DNA of 34,789 nt, taken from contig JAKAZS010000030.1 in the NCBI GenBank assembly GCA_021815785.1, forward strand, positions 1-34,789, in the 5' to 3' direction. The notes under the pieces were generated by a model. It made no database searches and was not told the origin of the DNA. It saw only the letters and a list, made by a program, of their open reading frames with translations. Shown piece by piece: positions 8,758 through 16,766 of the stretch (the stretch's first letter is position 1; every line of letters begins with the position of its first letter). The translations under genes were made by a program, and so were the position numbers. This DNA is from a bacterium. Its GTDB lineage: Bacteria > Cyanobacteriota > Vampirovibrionia > Obscuribacterales > JAKAZS01.

Positions 8758-9714
8758 TTAGTCCAGGTAGCCCGCCAGTTTATTAATCCAGTTAGGCTGG
8801 CGTAATTTGCGAAAGGCTTTATGTTCAATCTGTCGAACGCGTTCGCGGGTTATATTAAAGAGTCGGCCGACTTCTTCAAGTGTCCTGGGTCTGCCATCTT
8901 CAAGGCCAAAACGCAAATAGACAATATCACGTTCGCGAGGATTTAACTGATTTAATATCTTGTTGACATCTTTGCGCAATAACTCTTCAGTAGTCGAATA
9001 ATCAGGTCGATTGTGTTCACTGTCTTCAATTGTATCGCCTAAATAGGTTTCATCTTCAGCGTTTAACTGATATTCCATAGATACTGGTTCACGGTCGGAC
9101 TGGATTATTTCCTGGATTTTGTGTACGGGAATATCTAGGGCTGCTGATAACTCATATTCATTTGGGGCTCGTCCTAATTCTTGGGCCAATTTAGAACTGA
9201 TTTTTTTTAAGCGGTTAATTGATTCAACCATATGCACTGGCACTCTAATTAGTCTAGCCTTATCCGCTATACCACGGCTTATGGCTTGGCGAATCCACCA
9301 AGTTGCGTAAGTACTAAATTTAAACCCTTTAGTATGATCAAACTTTTCAGCTGCCCTAATTAATCCTAAATTACCCTCCTGGATTAAATCTTGAAAAGAT
9401 AAACCCCGATTTAAGTATTTTTTTGCTACTGATATAACTAACCTTAAATTGGCCTTGATAAGATTTTTTTTGGCATCTTTGTCACCTTTAGTAATTAATC
9501 TGGCTAATTCAATTTCTTCATCAGGTTTAATTAACTTAACTTTGCCAATTTCACGTAAATAAAGTTTTATTGAATCGTCAGTATATCCTGGCTCAATGGG
9601 AATTTCAGGAAGTCCTTCTTCTTCGCTATCCAAATCAGATATTTCTTCATTATGATCTTGATCGCTTGGTTGCAACCAGTTATCTGATAAATCTTCAGTA
9701 ATTTTTTGTGACAC
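8758..9714 (-). CDS. rpoD: Primary-type RNA polymerase sigma-70 factor (RpoD/SigA)
   Basis: This 318-residue protein has an acidic N-terminus (~1-40), region 1.2 (DDSIKLYLREIGKVKLI, 46-62) and region 2 (88-150). Region 2 includes the core-binding LIQEGNLGLIRAAEKFD and the -10 element FSTYATWWIRQAI. Region 3 lies at ~165-245. Region 4 (~250-310) contains LEEVGRLFNITRERVRQIEH for -35 contact. Region 1.1 and the long non-conserved region of proteobacterial RpoD are absent, so the size is typical of short group 1 or group 2 sigmas. Region 2.4/3.0 reads SRGIADKARLIRVPVH, slightly off the usual TRAIADQARTIRIPVH. The start is GTG at 9714, chosen because AAGG lies 7 nt upstream. Being the only family member here, group 1 is likely but a group 2 paralogue is not excluded. 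Confidence 0.92.
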   Translation of the reverse strand: MSQKITEDLSDNWLQPSDQDHNEEISDLDSEEEGLPEIPIEPGYTDDSIKLYLREIGKVKLIKPDEEIELARLITKGDKDAKKNLIKANLRLVISVAKKYLNRGLSFQDLIQEGNLGLIRAAEKFDHTKGFKFSTYATWWIRQAISRGIADKARLIRVPVHMVESINRLKKISSKLAQELGRAPNEYELSAALDIPVHKIQEIIQSDREPVSMEYQLNAEDETYLGDTIEDSEHNRPDYSTTEELLRKDVNKILNQLNPRERDIVYLRFGLEDGRPRTLEEVGRLFNITRERVRQIEHKAFRKLRQPNWINKLAGYLD

Positions 9715-9859
9715 TTGATAGCCTTGTTAAATATTAAATTTTTATTATCTATAAATTAAATACCCTTTTTCTCAATCTTTTACACTTGAAAATTAATATT
9801 TAATAATTTTAAATATAGAAAAATACAATTTTAAATTCTGGTAAATAGCTGTAGAATTA

Positions 9860-9865
9860 TATAAT
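9860..9865 (+). promoter_or_regulatory. Possible -10 element for the micro-protein/trpS transcript
   Basis: TATAAT at 9860-9865 lies 27 bp upstream of the micro-protein ATG in the divergent gap with rpoD. No good -35 box sits 16-18 bp upstream, so the call rests on the -10 match in very AT-rich DNA. Confidence 0.35.
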
Positions 9866-9892
9866 AGTAGTATTTGGAGTTAATTAGTCAAG

Positions 9893-9988
9893 ATGACCAA
9901 TAAGTATAATGCCCGTGAAAAACGTGTACGACGGAAAGCTAAAGAAATTAGAAAACGTAATCGTTTGAAAGCTCAAAAGAAATCGTAA
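9893..9988 (+). CDS. 31-aa highly basic micro-protein
   Basis: ATG at 9893, TAA at 9986. TGGAGTT lies about 12 nt upstream as a plausible ribosome-binding site. The peptide starts MTNKYNAREKRVRRK and ends KRNRLKAQKKS. About half of its residues are Lys or Arg, with no hydrophobic core, so an RNA- or ribosome-associated peptide is likely. It ends 3 bp before the TTG start of trpS, so translational coupling is plausible. Very short basic proteins with a YNxREKRxRR-like start occur in other bacteria as conserved hypotheticals, but I cannot name a family with confidence. Confidence 0.6.
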   Translation: MTNKYNAREKRVRRKAKEIRKRNRLKAQKKS

Positions 9989-9991
9989 AAT

Positions 9992-11029
9992 TTGTCACCA
10001 TTTGAAGATAAAGTTATGTCAGGTATGCGACCTACAGGAAGGTTGCATATTGGTCATTATTATGGAACTTTAGTAAACTGGCTTGAATTTCAAAAGCATT
10101 ATGACTGTTTCTTTTCAATCGTCGACTGGCATGCTCTTACTACTAAATATAATGAATCCGCTCAAATTAAACAAAATGTTTTTGAAGTTTTATTAGATTG
10201 GCTAAGTGTGGGTATAAATCCGGAACAAGCTACAGTCTATTTGCAGTCAGCAATTCCGGAAATTGCTATTTTGCATCTGCTTTTATCAATGATTACGCCA
10301 CAAAATTGGGTAGAACGTGAACCAACCCTAAAGGATATGATTAAAATGTTGGCTGGTGATGAAAGTGAAGCCAGTTCTAAAGCAACTTATGGATTAATAG
10401 GCTATCCGGTTTTAATGACGGCTGATATTTTAATTTTTAAAGGAAATTTAATTCCGGTTGGTAAGGATCAAGAATCACATTTAGAATTTGCCCGTGATAT
10501 AGCACGTAGATTTAATAATTTATATAAGGTTAACTATTTTCCCGAGCCTAAACCAAAATTTACGTTAACTCCTTTAATCAAAGGTATTGATGGTCAAAAA
10601 ATGGGCAAATCGGCTGAAAATGATATTAAAATTGCTGATACTAATGAATTGACCAAAGCTAAAATTACTAAAGCTATTACAGATCGAAGTCGAATTAGCC
10701 TAAGCGACCCAGGACACACCGATTTATGTGAAGTACCTTATCCACTTTATACAATAATTACGGATAAAGCAATTCAAAATCAAGTAAAAAATGAATGTGA
10801 AAGTGCCTTAATCGGATGTTTAGAATGTAAAAAACAGTTAGCTAACCATATTAATGATTTTTTTGGTCCAATTCGGGAAAAACGGGCTATGTTAGCTAAA
10901 AATCCTGATGAAGTTTTTAAGATTCTTGCTTATGGCAATCAACAGGCACGAAAAATAGCGATACAGACGCTTAAAGAGGTTGAAGAAATTATGGGTTTTA
11001 GTGTTTTGGATCAATGTGAATTATTTTAA
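9992..11029 (+). CDS. trpS: Tryptophanyl-tRNA synthetase
   Basis: This 345-residue class I synthetase charges tRNA-Trp with tryptophan. The nucleotide-binding signature HIGH is at 19-22 within MRPTGRLHIGHYYG. The second signature is GQKMGKSAEN at 201-210, with KMGKS in place of the commoner KMSKS. The tryptophan-pocket segments SIVDWHALT and PVLMTADIL and the loop VPVGKDQ-like IPVGKDQESHLE are present. The frame begins with TTG at 9992. An ATG at 10016 is possible, but the extra residues match the usual few amino acids before the SGMRPTG motif. The 3' end overlaps the next gene by 50 bp. Confidence 0.95.
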   Translation: MSPFEDKVMSGMRPTGRLHIGHYYGTLVNWLEFQKHYDCFFSIVDWHALTTKYNESAQIKQNVFEVLLDWLSVGINPEQATVYLQSAIPEIAILHLLLSMITPQNWVEREPTLKDMIKMLAGDESEASSKATYGLIGYPVLMTADILIFKGNLIPVGKDQESHLEFARDIARRFNNLYKVNYFPEPKPKFTLTPLIKGIDGQKMGKSAENDIKIADTNELTKAKITKAITDRSRISLSDPGHTDLCEVPYPLYTIITDKAIQNQVKNECESALIGCLECKKQLANHINDFFGPIREKRAMLAKNPDEVFKILAYGNQQARKIAIQTLKEVEEIMGFSVLDQCELF

Positions 11030-12284
11030 CTTAAAAACTTTTGACTCAAACAATTTAAACAGAATTAAAATAGCTAAAGTTTTAAAAAAATGCCAAAATC
11101 TTAATTTTTTAATTTTAGCTTTTACTTTAAGTTTACCAATTACCTGGGCCTGGATATTTTTAATAATTGGTTGGGTAATTGAATTCTTTATAAGCTTAAG
11201 TGTCGGTCTAACTAGGTATTTTAAATATTATTTAAAGCCGTTAGTGCATAAAACACTTGTCATGCCCATTCTCTTTTTTGCCTTGGTAAATTTTTTGTCT
11301 GGCTGCGTTAATGGCGGATTTAAGGAAGGTTTGTTTAGTTTAATTAGTTTAAAGGCCATGATTATTTATGGCTATGCCATAATTGTCATTCAGCGATACC
11401 CTAACATAACTGTGAAAGCTGTTCAATGTTTAATTTTAGGTGGTACTTTGTCAGCTTTTACTGCAATTATTCAGCAAAGTTTTGGTTTACACTTTACGAA
11501 ATTTAAGTATTTACAGGCCACGGGCTTAAATACAACACCAATGAATTTAGCTGGCGAAATGCAAATTTATGCAAGTTTAGCCTGTATGTATTGGCTTAAA
11601 GGAGGCTACTTAAGCTTTGTTAAAGTCATCGCCAATAAATATACGTTTACGATTTTGGTAATAATTAATGTTTTCGGCTTGTTTTGCACTTGTGAACGCA
11701 GTGCTATCATTGGTTTTATTTTGTCATTAGTTTTGATTTTAGCTGTTTTAAATCGTTATTTAATAAAATATTTGCCATTATTATTGATTTTTCTTGCTGG
11801 GGCAGTTTATTGGTTTTTACCTAATTTACGTTTGCGCTTATGGGCTTTATGGCATTGGCAGACGGATATTAGTATTTTAGTAAGATTTAAAGTTTGGCTA
11901 ATTGCATTTAGTGATTTTTTACAGTCGCCAGTATTTGGTATTGGTCCACGTAATTTTCCGCATATTTACGTCCCCCAGATTGCGGTACCCTACCACGAAA
12001 GTTATCTCCACCACGCCCATTCTAATTATTTACAGGTGTTAGCTACACTAGGTATTCTAGGTTTAATTAGTTATTTCTATTTTTTATTCAATATATTTTA
12101 TTTTGGAATTAAACGTTATTTAGCAAATTTAACTAAGCCAACTATTATAGCTAAGCATAACTATTGCTTGGCTTTAAGTATCATACTAGCTACGACATCG
12201 TTAATGATATCAGGTTTGTTTGAATATAATTTTGGATCTGGCCAGGTTCGTTTATTGCAGATGTTCTTATATGGATTTATCTAA
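10980..12284 (+). CDS. O-antigen ligase / Wzy polymerase-like membrane protein
   Basis: This protein of up to 434 residues has roughly ten or more hydrophobic helices. Near residue ~340 it has the periplasmic-loop motif of the Wzy_C/WaaL family, HHAHSNYLQVLATLGILGL. Other conserved parts include GPRNFPHIYVPQ just before it and CERSAIIGFILSL mid-protein. Family members join or polymerise lipid-linked glycans at the periplasmic face of the inner membrane. The frame starts with TTG at 10980, overlapping trpS by 50 bp. GTG at 11001 or 11016 are alternatives, and none has a good ribosome-binding site, so the N-terminus is uncertain. No other polysaccharide genes are adjacent, so the substrate cannot be told. 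Confidence 0.8.
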   Translation: MKKLWVLVFWINVNYFNLKTFDSNNLNRIKIAKVLKKCQNLNFLILAFTLSLPITWAWIFLIIGWVIEFFISLSVGLTRYFKYYLKPLVHKTLVMPILFFALVNFLSGCVNGGFKEGLFSLISLKAMIIYGYAIIVIQRYPNITVKAVQCLILGGTLSAFTAIIQQSFGLHFTKFKYLQATGLNTTPMNLAGEMQIYASLACMYWLKGGYLSFVKVIANKYTFTILVIINVFGLFCTCERSAIIGFILSLVLILAVLNRYLIKYLPLLLIFLAGAVYWFLPNLRLRLWALWHWQTDISILVRFKVWLIAFSDFLQSPVFGIGPRNFPHIYVPQIAVPYHESYLHHAHSNYLQVLATLGILGLISYFYFLFNIFYFGIKRYLANLTKPTIIAKHNYCLALSIILATTSLMISGLFEYNFGSGQVRLLQMFLYGFI

Positions 12285-12286
12285 GG

Positions 12287-13045
12287 TTAATAATCTGTTT
12301 TAAATAAATCCTTGAGATTCTGATTTTCTTTTTGGGGTTTAAGTCCCATAACTACAGACATCTCGCTATCGACTACGGTATAGTTTTTGGGTACCGTAAA
12401 TTCATTTTGGTCAATCTTTTGCGTTTTAATTTCCAAGGTATCAAGGAAATACAATGGCGAATATTTGCCTTTGTGCAAATCATAACGAATATATTTAATG
12501 GGAAAACCATAACCAATAGGAATATAGGCTAATTGACACCCTATATCCATAAGGTTTTGGGGAAAATTGGGTAATTTTAGCGTCCAGAATTCACAAATAA
12601 GGCTTTTTCTAATTCCAACGGTAATTTTGTAATACTTATATTTACTTGGTTTAAAATTATTTATTCTTTCATTGCTATTTTCTTGAGTTACGGCATACTT
12701 AATTGTATTATTTGGGGGTAGGTTAATATCTCTTTTAAAGTTATATTTTTCAATAGTTTCAGTAAAAATCAAGTGTTTTTTTGTATTAAGAAAAATCACT
12801 TTATAATCAGGTTTTTTTACTAAAATATTCACATCAACCCCTTTAAGTTTAAATCCTAACGGAGTGACTAAAGTGTACACCTGACCGAATTCTTGACTGT
12901 TTTGGATGATTTTATAGCCATTTATAGTATTAGTTGAAGTCAGGGGATTATTTTTGGCGTGGGACTTGATTTTAGCTAATACCGGTTGACTTAAAATGAC
13001 AATTATTAAATATACCCATAAAAATAATTTTGTAATTTGTGACAT
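12287..13045 (-). CDS. Secreted hypothetical protein, related to the product at 21167-21892
   Basis: This 252-residue protein has a clear Sec signal peptide (hydrophobic LFLWVYLIIVILSQPVLA, cleavage likely after residue ~24). I do not recognise the family. Its pattern matches the secreted protein at 21167-21892. Both have an early Y/F-x-x-V-x-x-x-GF-K/R-L segment, a central tryptophan followed by a Leu-Pro stretch, and near the C-terminus an ID-x(4)-F/Y-x-VP-x-N-Y/F-x-x-V-x-x-E block (here FTVPKNYTVVDSE). The layout recalls small periplasmic or outer-membrane-associated beta proteins of the DUF4412/LolA type, but that is a guess. It lies 52 bp behind the ClC gene on the same strand and converges with the ligase-like gene, leaving 2 bp between stops. 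Confidence 0.7.
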   Translation of the reverse strand: MSQITKLFLWVYLIIVILSQPVLAKIKSHAKNNPLTSTNTINGYKIIQNSQEFGQVYTLVTPLGFKLKGVDVNILVKKPDYKVIFLNTKKHLIFTETIEKYNFKRDINLPPNNTIKYAVTQENSNERINNFKPSKYKYYKITVGIRKSLICEFWTLKLPNFPQNLMDIGCQLAYIPIGYGFPIKYIRYDLHKGKYSPLYFLDTLEIKTQKIDQNEFTVPKNYTVVDSEMSVVMGLKPQKENQNLKDLFKTDY

Positions 13046-13097
13046 AGTATTAGTTAAAAGTAAGTGAACAAAAACATTAATCTATTATATAATAAAT

Positions 13098-14792
13098 TTA
13101 TAAATTTATTAATGTTTTAAAAATATCGGTTCTGGTTAATATACCTAACAATGTTGAGTCTTTAGCTTTAATTGGTAAACAGTATAGTTTATAATGTTCT
13201 AATAATTCGATAGCAAGTTTCAGTTCATCAGTATTATACACACTAATGGGGTTTTTTTTGTAAATTTTGTTAATAGTATCATTGTTTTCAATAGTGGCTG
13301 CTTTAATAATATCTTCACGAGCCAATAAACCTACTAATTTCTTATTGTCTATTACTGGTAATTCACTGTGATCTATTGTTTTAAACAGGTTTAAGGCTTC
13401 AACAATAGTTGCATTAACTTGTATAGTATCAAGTTTTTTTTGCATAACTTGAGCACAGGTAATATTTGAAATATTAACGCTTTCACTTAAAGATTTTGGA
13501 ATCGCTATGCCTTCAAGCTCGAGTAATCGGTCATAAATTGAATCCTTGTAAATTTCTTCAGCGACTAAATAGGCTACTGTGGAACAGATCATTAGAGGTA
13601 AAAATAAATTAAAATCATGAGTAATTTCAAATACGATTACCATACTTGTAATTGGAACCCTGGCAACACTAGAAAACATAGCCGCCATACCAGCGTAACT
13701 TAACGTAGTTGGGGCAAAAATTGAGTGTGGCAGTATATAAGATTCCATAAGGCCAAAGATATAACCAAAGGCACAGCCAATGGTCAGGCTAGGAGCAAAC
13801 AAGCCTCCAGGAGCACCACTGGCGTAACAGATAAGGGTAAGGATAAAATTGATAATTAAGGCTGTAATTGCATAGTTTAAGCTAGTCTGGCCATGAAGTA
13901 ATAAGTGCCGCAATCCAGCATAATCACGAAAAGAACTTGGCAATAGGGCAATTGTAGTACCAACAATTAATCCAGCTAGAGCTGTTCTTATTATAAATTT
14001 ATTGCCAAAATACTTATTGTTAATTTTACATAAACTAATTAAGCTTTTATTAAATAACGCTCCTAAAACACCACAGGCTACACCAAGAAGGATACAAAAC
14101 GGAATATCAATTACCGAAAATTTAGTTAATGGTAAACTGATCTGGTTATTTAAGTCAAACCTCCGATTGCCAAGGGCTAACGAAATTACGGAGGCAAAAA
14201 AACAAGCAATTGCCGTATTGCCAATGGTAAATCCGGATACATCTTTTAAAAGTTCTTCAATAACAAATAAAACACCTGATAATGGCGCATTAAAGGCTGC
14301 TGCTAGTCCAGCCCCAGCACCACTAGCTACCATTTGTTTAATATTAAAGGCTGGAAAAATTTTAAATCTTCCTAAAATATAGGCTGTACAAGCACCAACT
14401 TGCACTGTTGGACCTTCTTTACCTAAAGCAAAGCCAGTGCCTAAGGCTAAAATTCCGCCAATTAGTTTAGCCAATAATACTTTAATGTTTAGGGCTACAG
14501 GATGATTATGTAAGTAACTTTTAACTTTAGGAATACCTGATCCGGTTATATCAGTTGAAACATACTGAATAAGTAGACCGCATAATATTCCACCAATTAA
14601 GCCAAATGCAGGTAAAACTAGTAGGGGATTATATTTTGAACATAAATGAACCCGTAAACTTCCAAGATTGTCAATACCAAATCTTAGTATTAAAGCTGAT
14701 AAGGCTACAATACAGCCTATAATTCCCGCCTCAATCCTTGAGAACGCCTTCCATTTAAGGAAATAGCTTATTTTAGCAAAGGATTTCTGCAT
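13098..14792 (-). CDS. clcA: ClC-family Cl-/H+ antiporter with C-terminal CBS domains
   Basis: This 564-residue protein has the three chloride-selectivity signatures: GSGIP (84-88), GKEGP (124-128, gating Glu126) and GAPGGLFAP (326-334). AAAFNAPLSGVLFVIEE ends at about residue 180 and keeps the acidic residue equivalent to the proton glutamate of bacterial antiporters, so exchange rather than channel behaviour is expected. About 430 residues of membrane helices are followed by two CBS domains (~445-564, including a VGLLAREDI loop and a final LGILTRTDIFKTL), which usually bind nucleotides and tune activity. Many bacterial homologues lack these CBS domains. It follows the 74-aa gene by 41 bp and precedes the secreted protein gene, so these three may form an operon. 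Confidence 0.95.
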   Translation of the reverse strand: MQKSFAKISYFLKWKAFSRIEAGIIGCIVALSALILRFGIDNLGSLRVHLCSKYNPLLVLPAFGLIGGILCGLLIQYVSTDITGSGIPKVKSYLHNHPVALNIKVLLAKLIGGILALGTGFALGKEGPTVQVGACTAYILGRFKIFPAFNIKQMVASGAGAGLAAAFNAPLSGVLFVIEELLKDVSGFTIGNTAIACFFASVISLALGNRRFDLNNQISLPLTKFSVIDIPFCILLGVACGVLGALFNKSLISLCKINNKYFGNKFIIRTALAGLIVGTTIALLPSSFRDYAGLRHLLLHGQTSLNYAITALIINFILTLICYASGAPGGLFAPSLTIGCAFGYIFGLMESYILPHSIFAPTTLSYAGMAAMFSSVARVPITSMVIVFEITHDFNLFLPLMICSTVAYLVAEEIYKDSIYDRLLELEGIAIPKSLSESVNISNITCAQVMQKKLDTIQVNATIVEALNLFKTIDHSELPVIDNKKLVGLLAREDIIKAATIENNDTINKIYKKNPISVYNTDELKLAIELLEHYKLYCLPIKAKDSTLLGILTRTDIFKTLINL

Positions 14793-14833
14793 GGATATTA
14801 AAATTTATAAAAAATCAATGGAATTAGTATCCA

Positions 14834-15058
14834 CTATTTGTTAACTGTATTTAAATCAGTTCGTACTAATAGTTCGCTTAATAATTCGTAGGCTTCTTTG
14901 TCAAATTTATTATTATGTAAGGCTAATTCGAGAGATTGGCGTTCCTGAGGGGTAATTTTGTTATCGCTTAAAATTATTTCTTTGATAACTTTAGCTTCAA
15001 ATTTAGAAACTTTTTCATCATCACTTAAAGCTTGTTTTAAGGCATCTTCTAATGTCAT
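14834..15058 (-). CDS. Small acidic/basic helical hypothetical protein (74 aa)
   Basis: This gene has an excellent ribosome-binding site (AGGAG, 6 nt before ATG), so it is real. The 74-residue product is predicted helical and charged, with a central ILSDNKITPQERQSLELAL segment that resembles one helix-loop-helix of TerB- or EF-hand-like small domains. The resemblance is not strong enough to assign. No signal peptide or membrane segment is present. It is first in a likely operon with the ClC antiporter and the secreted protein. Confidence 0.7.
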   Translation of the reverse strand: MTLEDALKQALSDDEKVSKFEAKVIKEIILSDNKITPQERQSLELALHNNKFDKEAYELLSELLVRTDLNTVNK

Positions 15059-15163
15059 TATGTGCTCCTGTTTACAAGTATAGGGTTTTAAAAATATTAA
15101 AAATTGTCTAAAATATATATTAACTCATTTTATTTAAAATTATCAAGAAAAGGAATAAATTTT

Positions 15164-15484
15164 ATGGACAAAAATATAAGCGTGGAAAAGCTTAAATTAA
15201 TGATTGTGGAAAACCAGGACTTTATTTTACTAGATGTACGTGAATTGCCAGAGCTTAATATCTGTAAATTGGAATATACCGAGCATATACCAATGGGGCA
15301 ATTGCCCAATAATTTGGCTAAACTTGACAAGTCTAAAACAATTGTTGTTTATTGTCGTAGCGGTGGTAGAAGTGGTGCTTGTGTAGACTATTTATTAGGT
15401 CAAGGATTTAAGGACGTATTTAATTTAGAAGGTGGCATTTTGGCCTGGGCAGAAAAAATTGATAGGTCGTTGGCCATTTATTAA
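15164..15484 (+). CDS. Single-domain rhodanese (sulfurtransferase)
   Basis: This is a 106-residue cytoplasmic rhodanese. The hallmarks are DVRELPE (24-30), the active-site loop CRSGGRSG with Cys64 as persulfide carrier, and the closing FNLEGGILAWAEK (87-99). Such proteins move sulfane sulfur to acceptors in cyanide detoxification, tRNA thiolation or sulfur relay. I chose the ATG at 15164 because AAAAGGA lies about 9 nt upstream. The frame extends further upstream but has no comparable start. It stands alone and is divergent from the 74-aa gene. Confidence 0.9.
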   Translation: MDKNISVEKLKLMIVENQDFILLDVRELPELNICKLEYTEHIPMGQLPNNLAKLDKSKTIVVYCRSGGRSGACVDYLLGQGFKDVFNLEGGILAWAEKIDRSLAIY

Positions 15485-15570
15485 GATTTTTACCATTTAC
15501 AGATTTAAAAAAATTCATTATTAGACAAAATTCAACCTTTATAACTCTTTTGAGCTAGAAGACAATTATA

Positions 15571-15602
15571 ATCTTAATCAGGTAATATCTTAATCAGGTA
15601 AT
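15571..15602. repeat. 16-bp perfect tandem duplication across a stop codon
   Basis: ATCTTAATCAGGTAAT occurs at 15571-15586 and again at 15587-15602. The second copy contains the stop codon and last codons of the minus-strand gene ending at 15590. Re-reading the duplicate in frame would only repeat the stop, so the protein is unaffected. Confidence 0.9.
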
Positions 15603-16114
15603 TTGTCGTCAAACTGAACGTTGACAATTTTAACACCGCGTCCAGTTAAATAATCAATTACATCTTGGCCATTGTGGTTTAATGGCCAAAGCGGAATTTC
15701 CATTTCGGTATAACTGGTGTAGAGAATTATACTGGCTGAATCACTGTAAGGATAATATTCGCCAATTTTTATATCGTCAATCAGTAGCATTTTAAAATAT
15801 TTTTTTTGTTTTTTCGTATTGTATTTAGTTAGGATAATTTCACTGGGAGTTAATTCTAGCCGAAAGCTATAATTCATATCTTGGATTAATCCATAACTAA
15901 TTAAAAATGCATAACTTGCATAACTAAAAGCTGTTAAGCCTAAGATTAAGCCAATTAAATGATTATGAAAAAACACAAAAATAGCTACTACTAACCACAT
16001 CATGCTTAAGACCACACCAATGATTAAGGCTACGGCAAACGGAATTAGGCCAATTCTTTTGAGTGGTGGTTTAGCATAAAATGTAAGCTCAGTTCTTAGT
16101 GATGTATCTAACAT
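15590..16114 (-). CDS. Two-helix membrane hypothetical protein
   Basis: This 174-residue protein has two adjacent hydrophobic helices at ~20-75 (IPFAVALIIGVVLSMMW and the LIGLILGLTAFSYASYAFLI segment), followed by a ~90-residue cytosolic-type domain with alternating beta pattern (FRLELTPSEIILTKYNTKKQ). This resembles bacterial PH-like or DUF2244-type small membrane proteins, but I cannot assign it. I chose the ATG at 16114 because GGAG lies 11 nt upstream. A TTG-initiated extension to 16165 is possible but less likely. It is third in line behind the c-di-GMP protein and the 172-aa gene, with a 131-bp gap. Confidence 0.7.
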   Translation of the reverse strand: MLDTSLRTELTFYAKPPLKRIGLIPFAVALIIGVVLSMMWLVVAIFVFFHNHLIGLILGLTAFSYASYAFLISYGLIQDMNYSFRLELTPSEIILTKYNTKKQKKYFKMLLIDDIKIGEYYPYSDSASIILYTSYTEMEIPLWPLNHNGQDVIDYLTGRGVKIVNVQFDDKLPD

Positions 16115-16245
16115 ATTATCTTCGGCTCCTATTATTAGTTTCCTCGGAAATAAGACAATTGTCAACAGGGAAAATGTCTAAATAGGCTATTGGCTTTTAA
16201 CTATTGGATATGAGCTTTTATTGATGATTAGTTGTATTTGAACTT

Positions 16246-16764
16246 TTACTGCCATTCAAGGGAATTGATACTAACTATTGCTTCACTGTAAAATTTTAAA
16301 TATTGTTCACTGGGACTGGAATAAATTAATTCCTGTAAAAAAACACTATCATGTTCTTTATCAATAATCGGAATAAGGATCCAATAGGTATCCCAGTTAC
16401 GTTTTTGCCAATGTCCTTCAATGATTAAAACTTCTTTGCCTTTTATTGTTTTCGGTAAAACGGCCTTAATTAAAAATTCATGATGATCATTTGCACTACG
16501 TAGAATAGTTGAAATTGCTTCAAAATCTGGAAAAGTGATTTTTTTGGCATCCATGTTTATGATTTTACTAAGACCTTTAGCTGTTTTATCATCTAATGGT
16601 GGTAAATGACCCATAAAATAAATTCTGGTATCTTTAAAATCAGGTGGATGATAGTAAACACAGGAAAAACTGGCCAGATTTGAACTGGCATCAACTTTTA
16701 GCCAATTTGGCGGTAAAGTGATTTTTTTTATTTGACCATAGCTAATGGTTTGAGTCGATGTCAT
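16246..16764 (-). CDS. Hypothetical soluble protein, co-operonic with the c-di-GMP protein
   Basis: This 172-residue protein has no signal peptide or membrane helix. It is beta-rich, with aromatic and polar segments such as LPPNWLKVDASSNLASFSCV and VLIIEGHWQKRNWDTYWILI. The latter looks like the amphipathic sheet of a PsbP/Mog1 or DUF1795-like fold, which would also fit the IYSSPSEQYLKFYSEAIVSI ending, but this is tentative. The ATG lies 2 bp past the stop of the GGDEF/HD-GYP gene, with AAGG 6 nt upstream, so the two are surely co-transcribed and may act together. Confidence 0.7.
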   Translation of the reverse strand: MTSTQTISYGQIKKITLPPNWLKVDASSNLASFSCVYYHPPDFKDTRIYFMGHLPPLDDKTAKGLSKIINMDAKKITFPDFEAISTILRSANDHHEFLIKAVLPKTIKGKEVLIIEGHWQKRNWDTYWILIPIIDKEHDSVFLQELIYSSPSEQYLKFYSEAIVSINSLEWQ

Positions 16765-16766
16765 AA

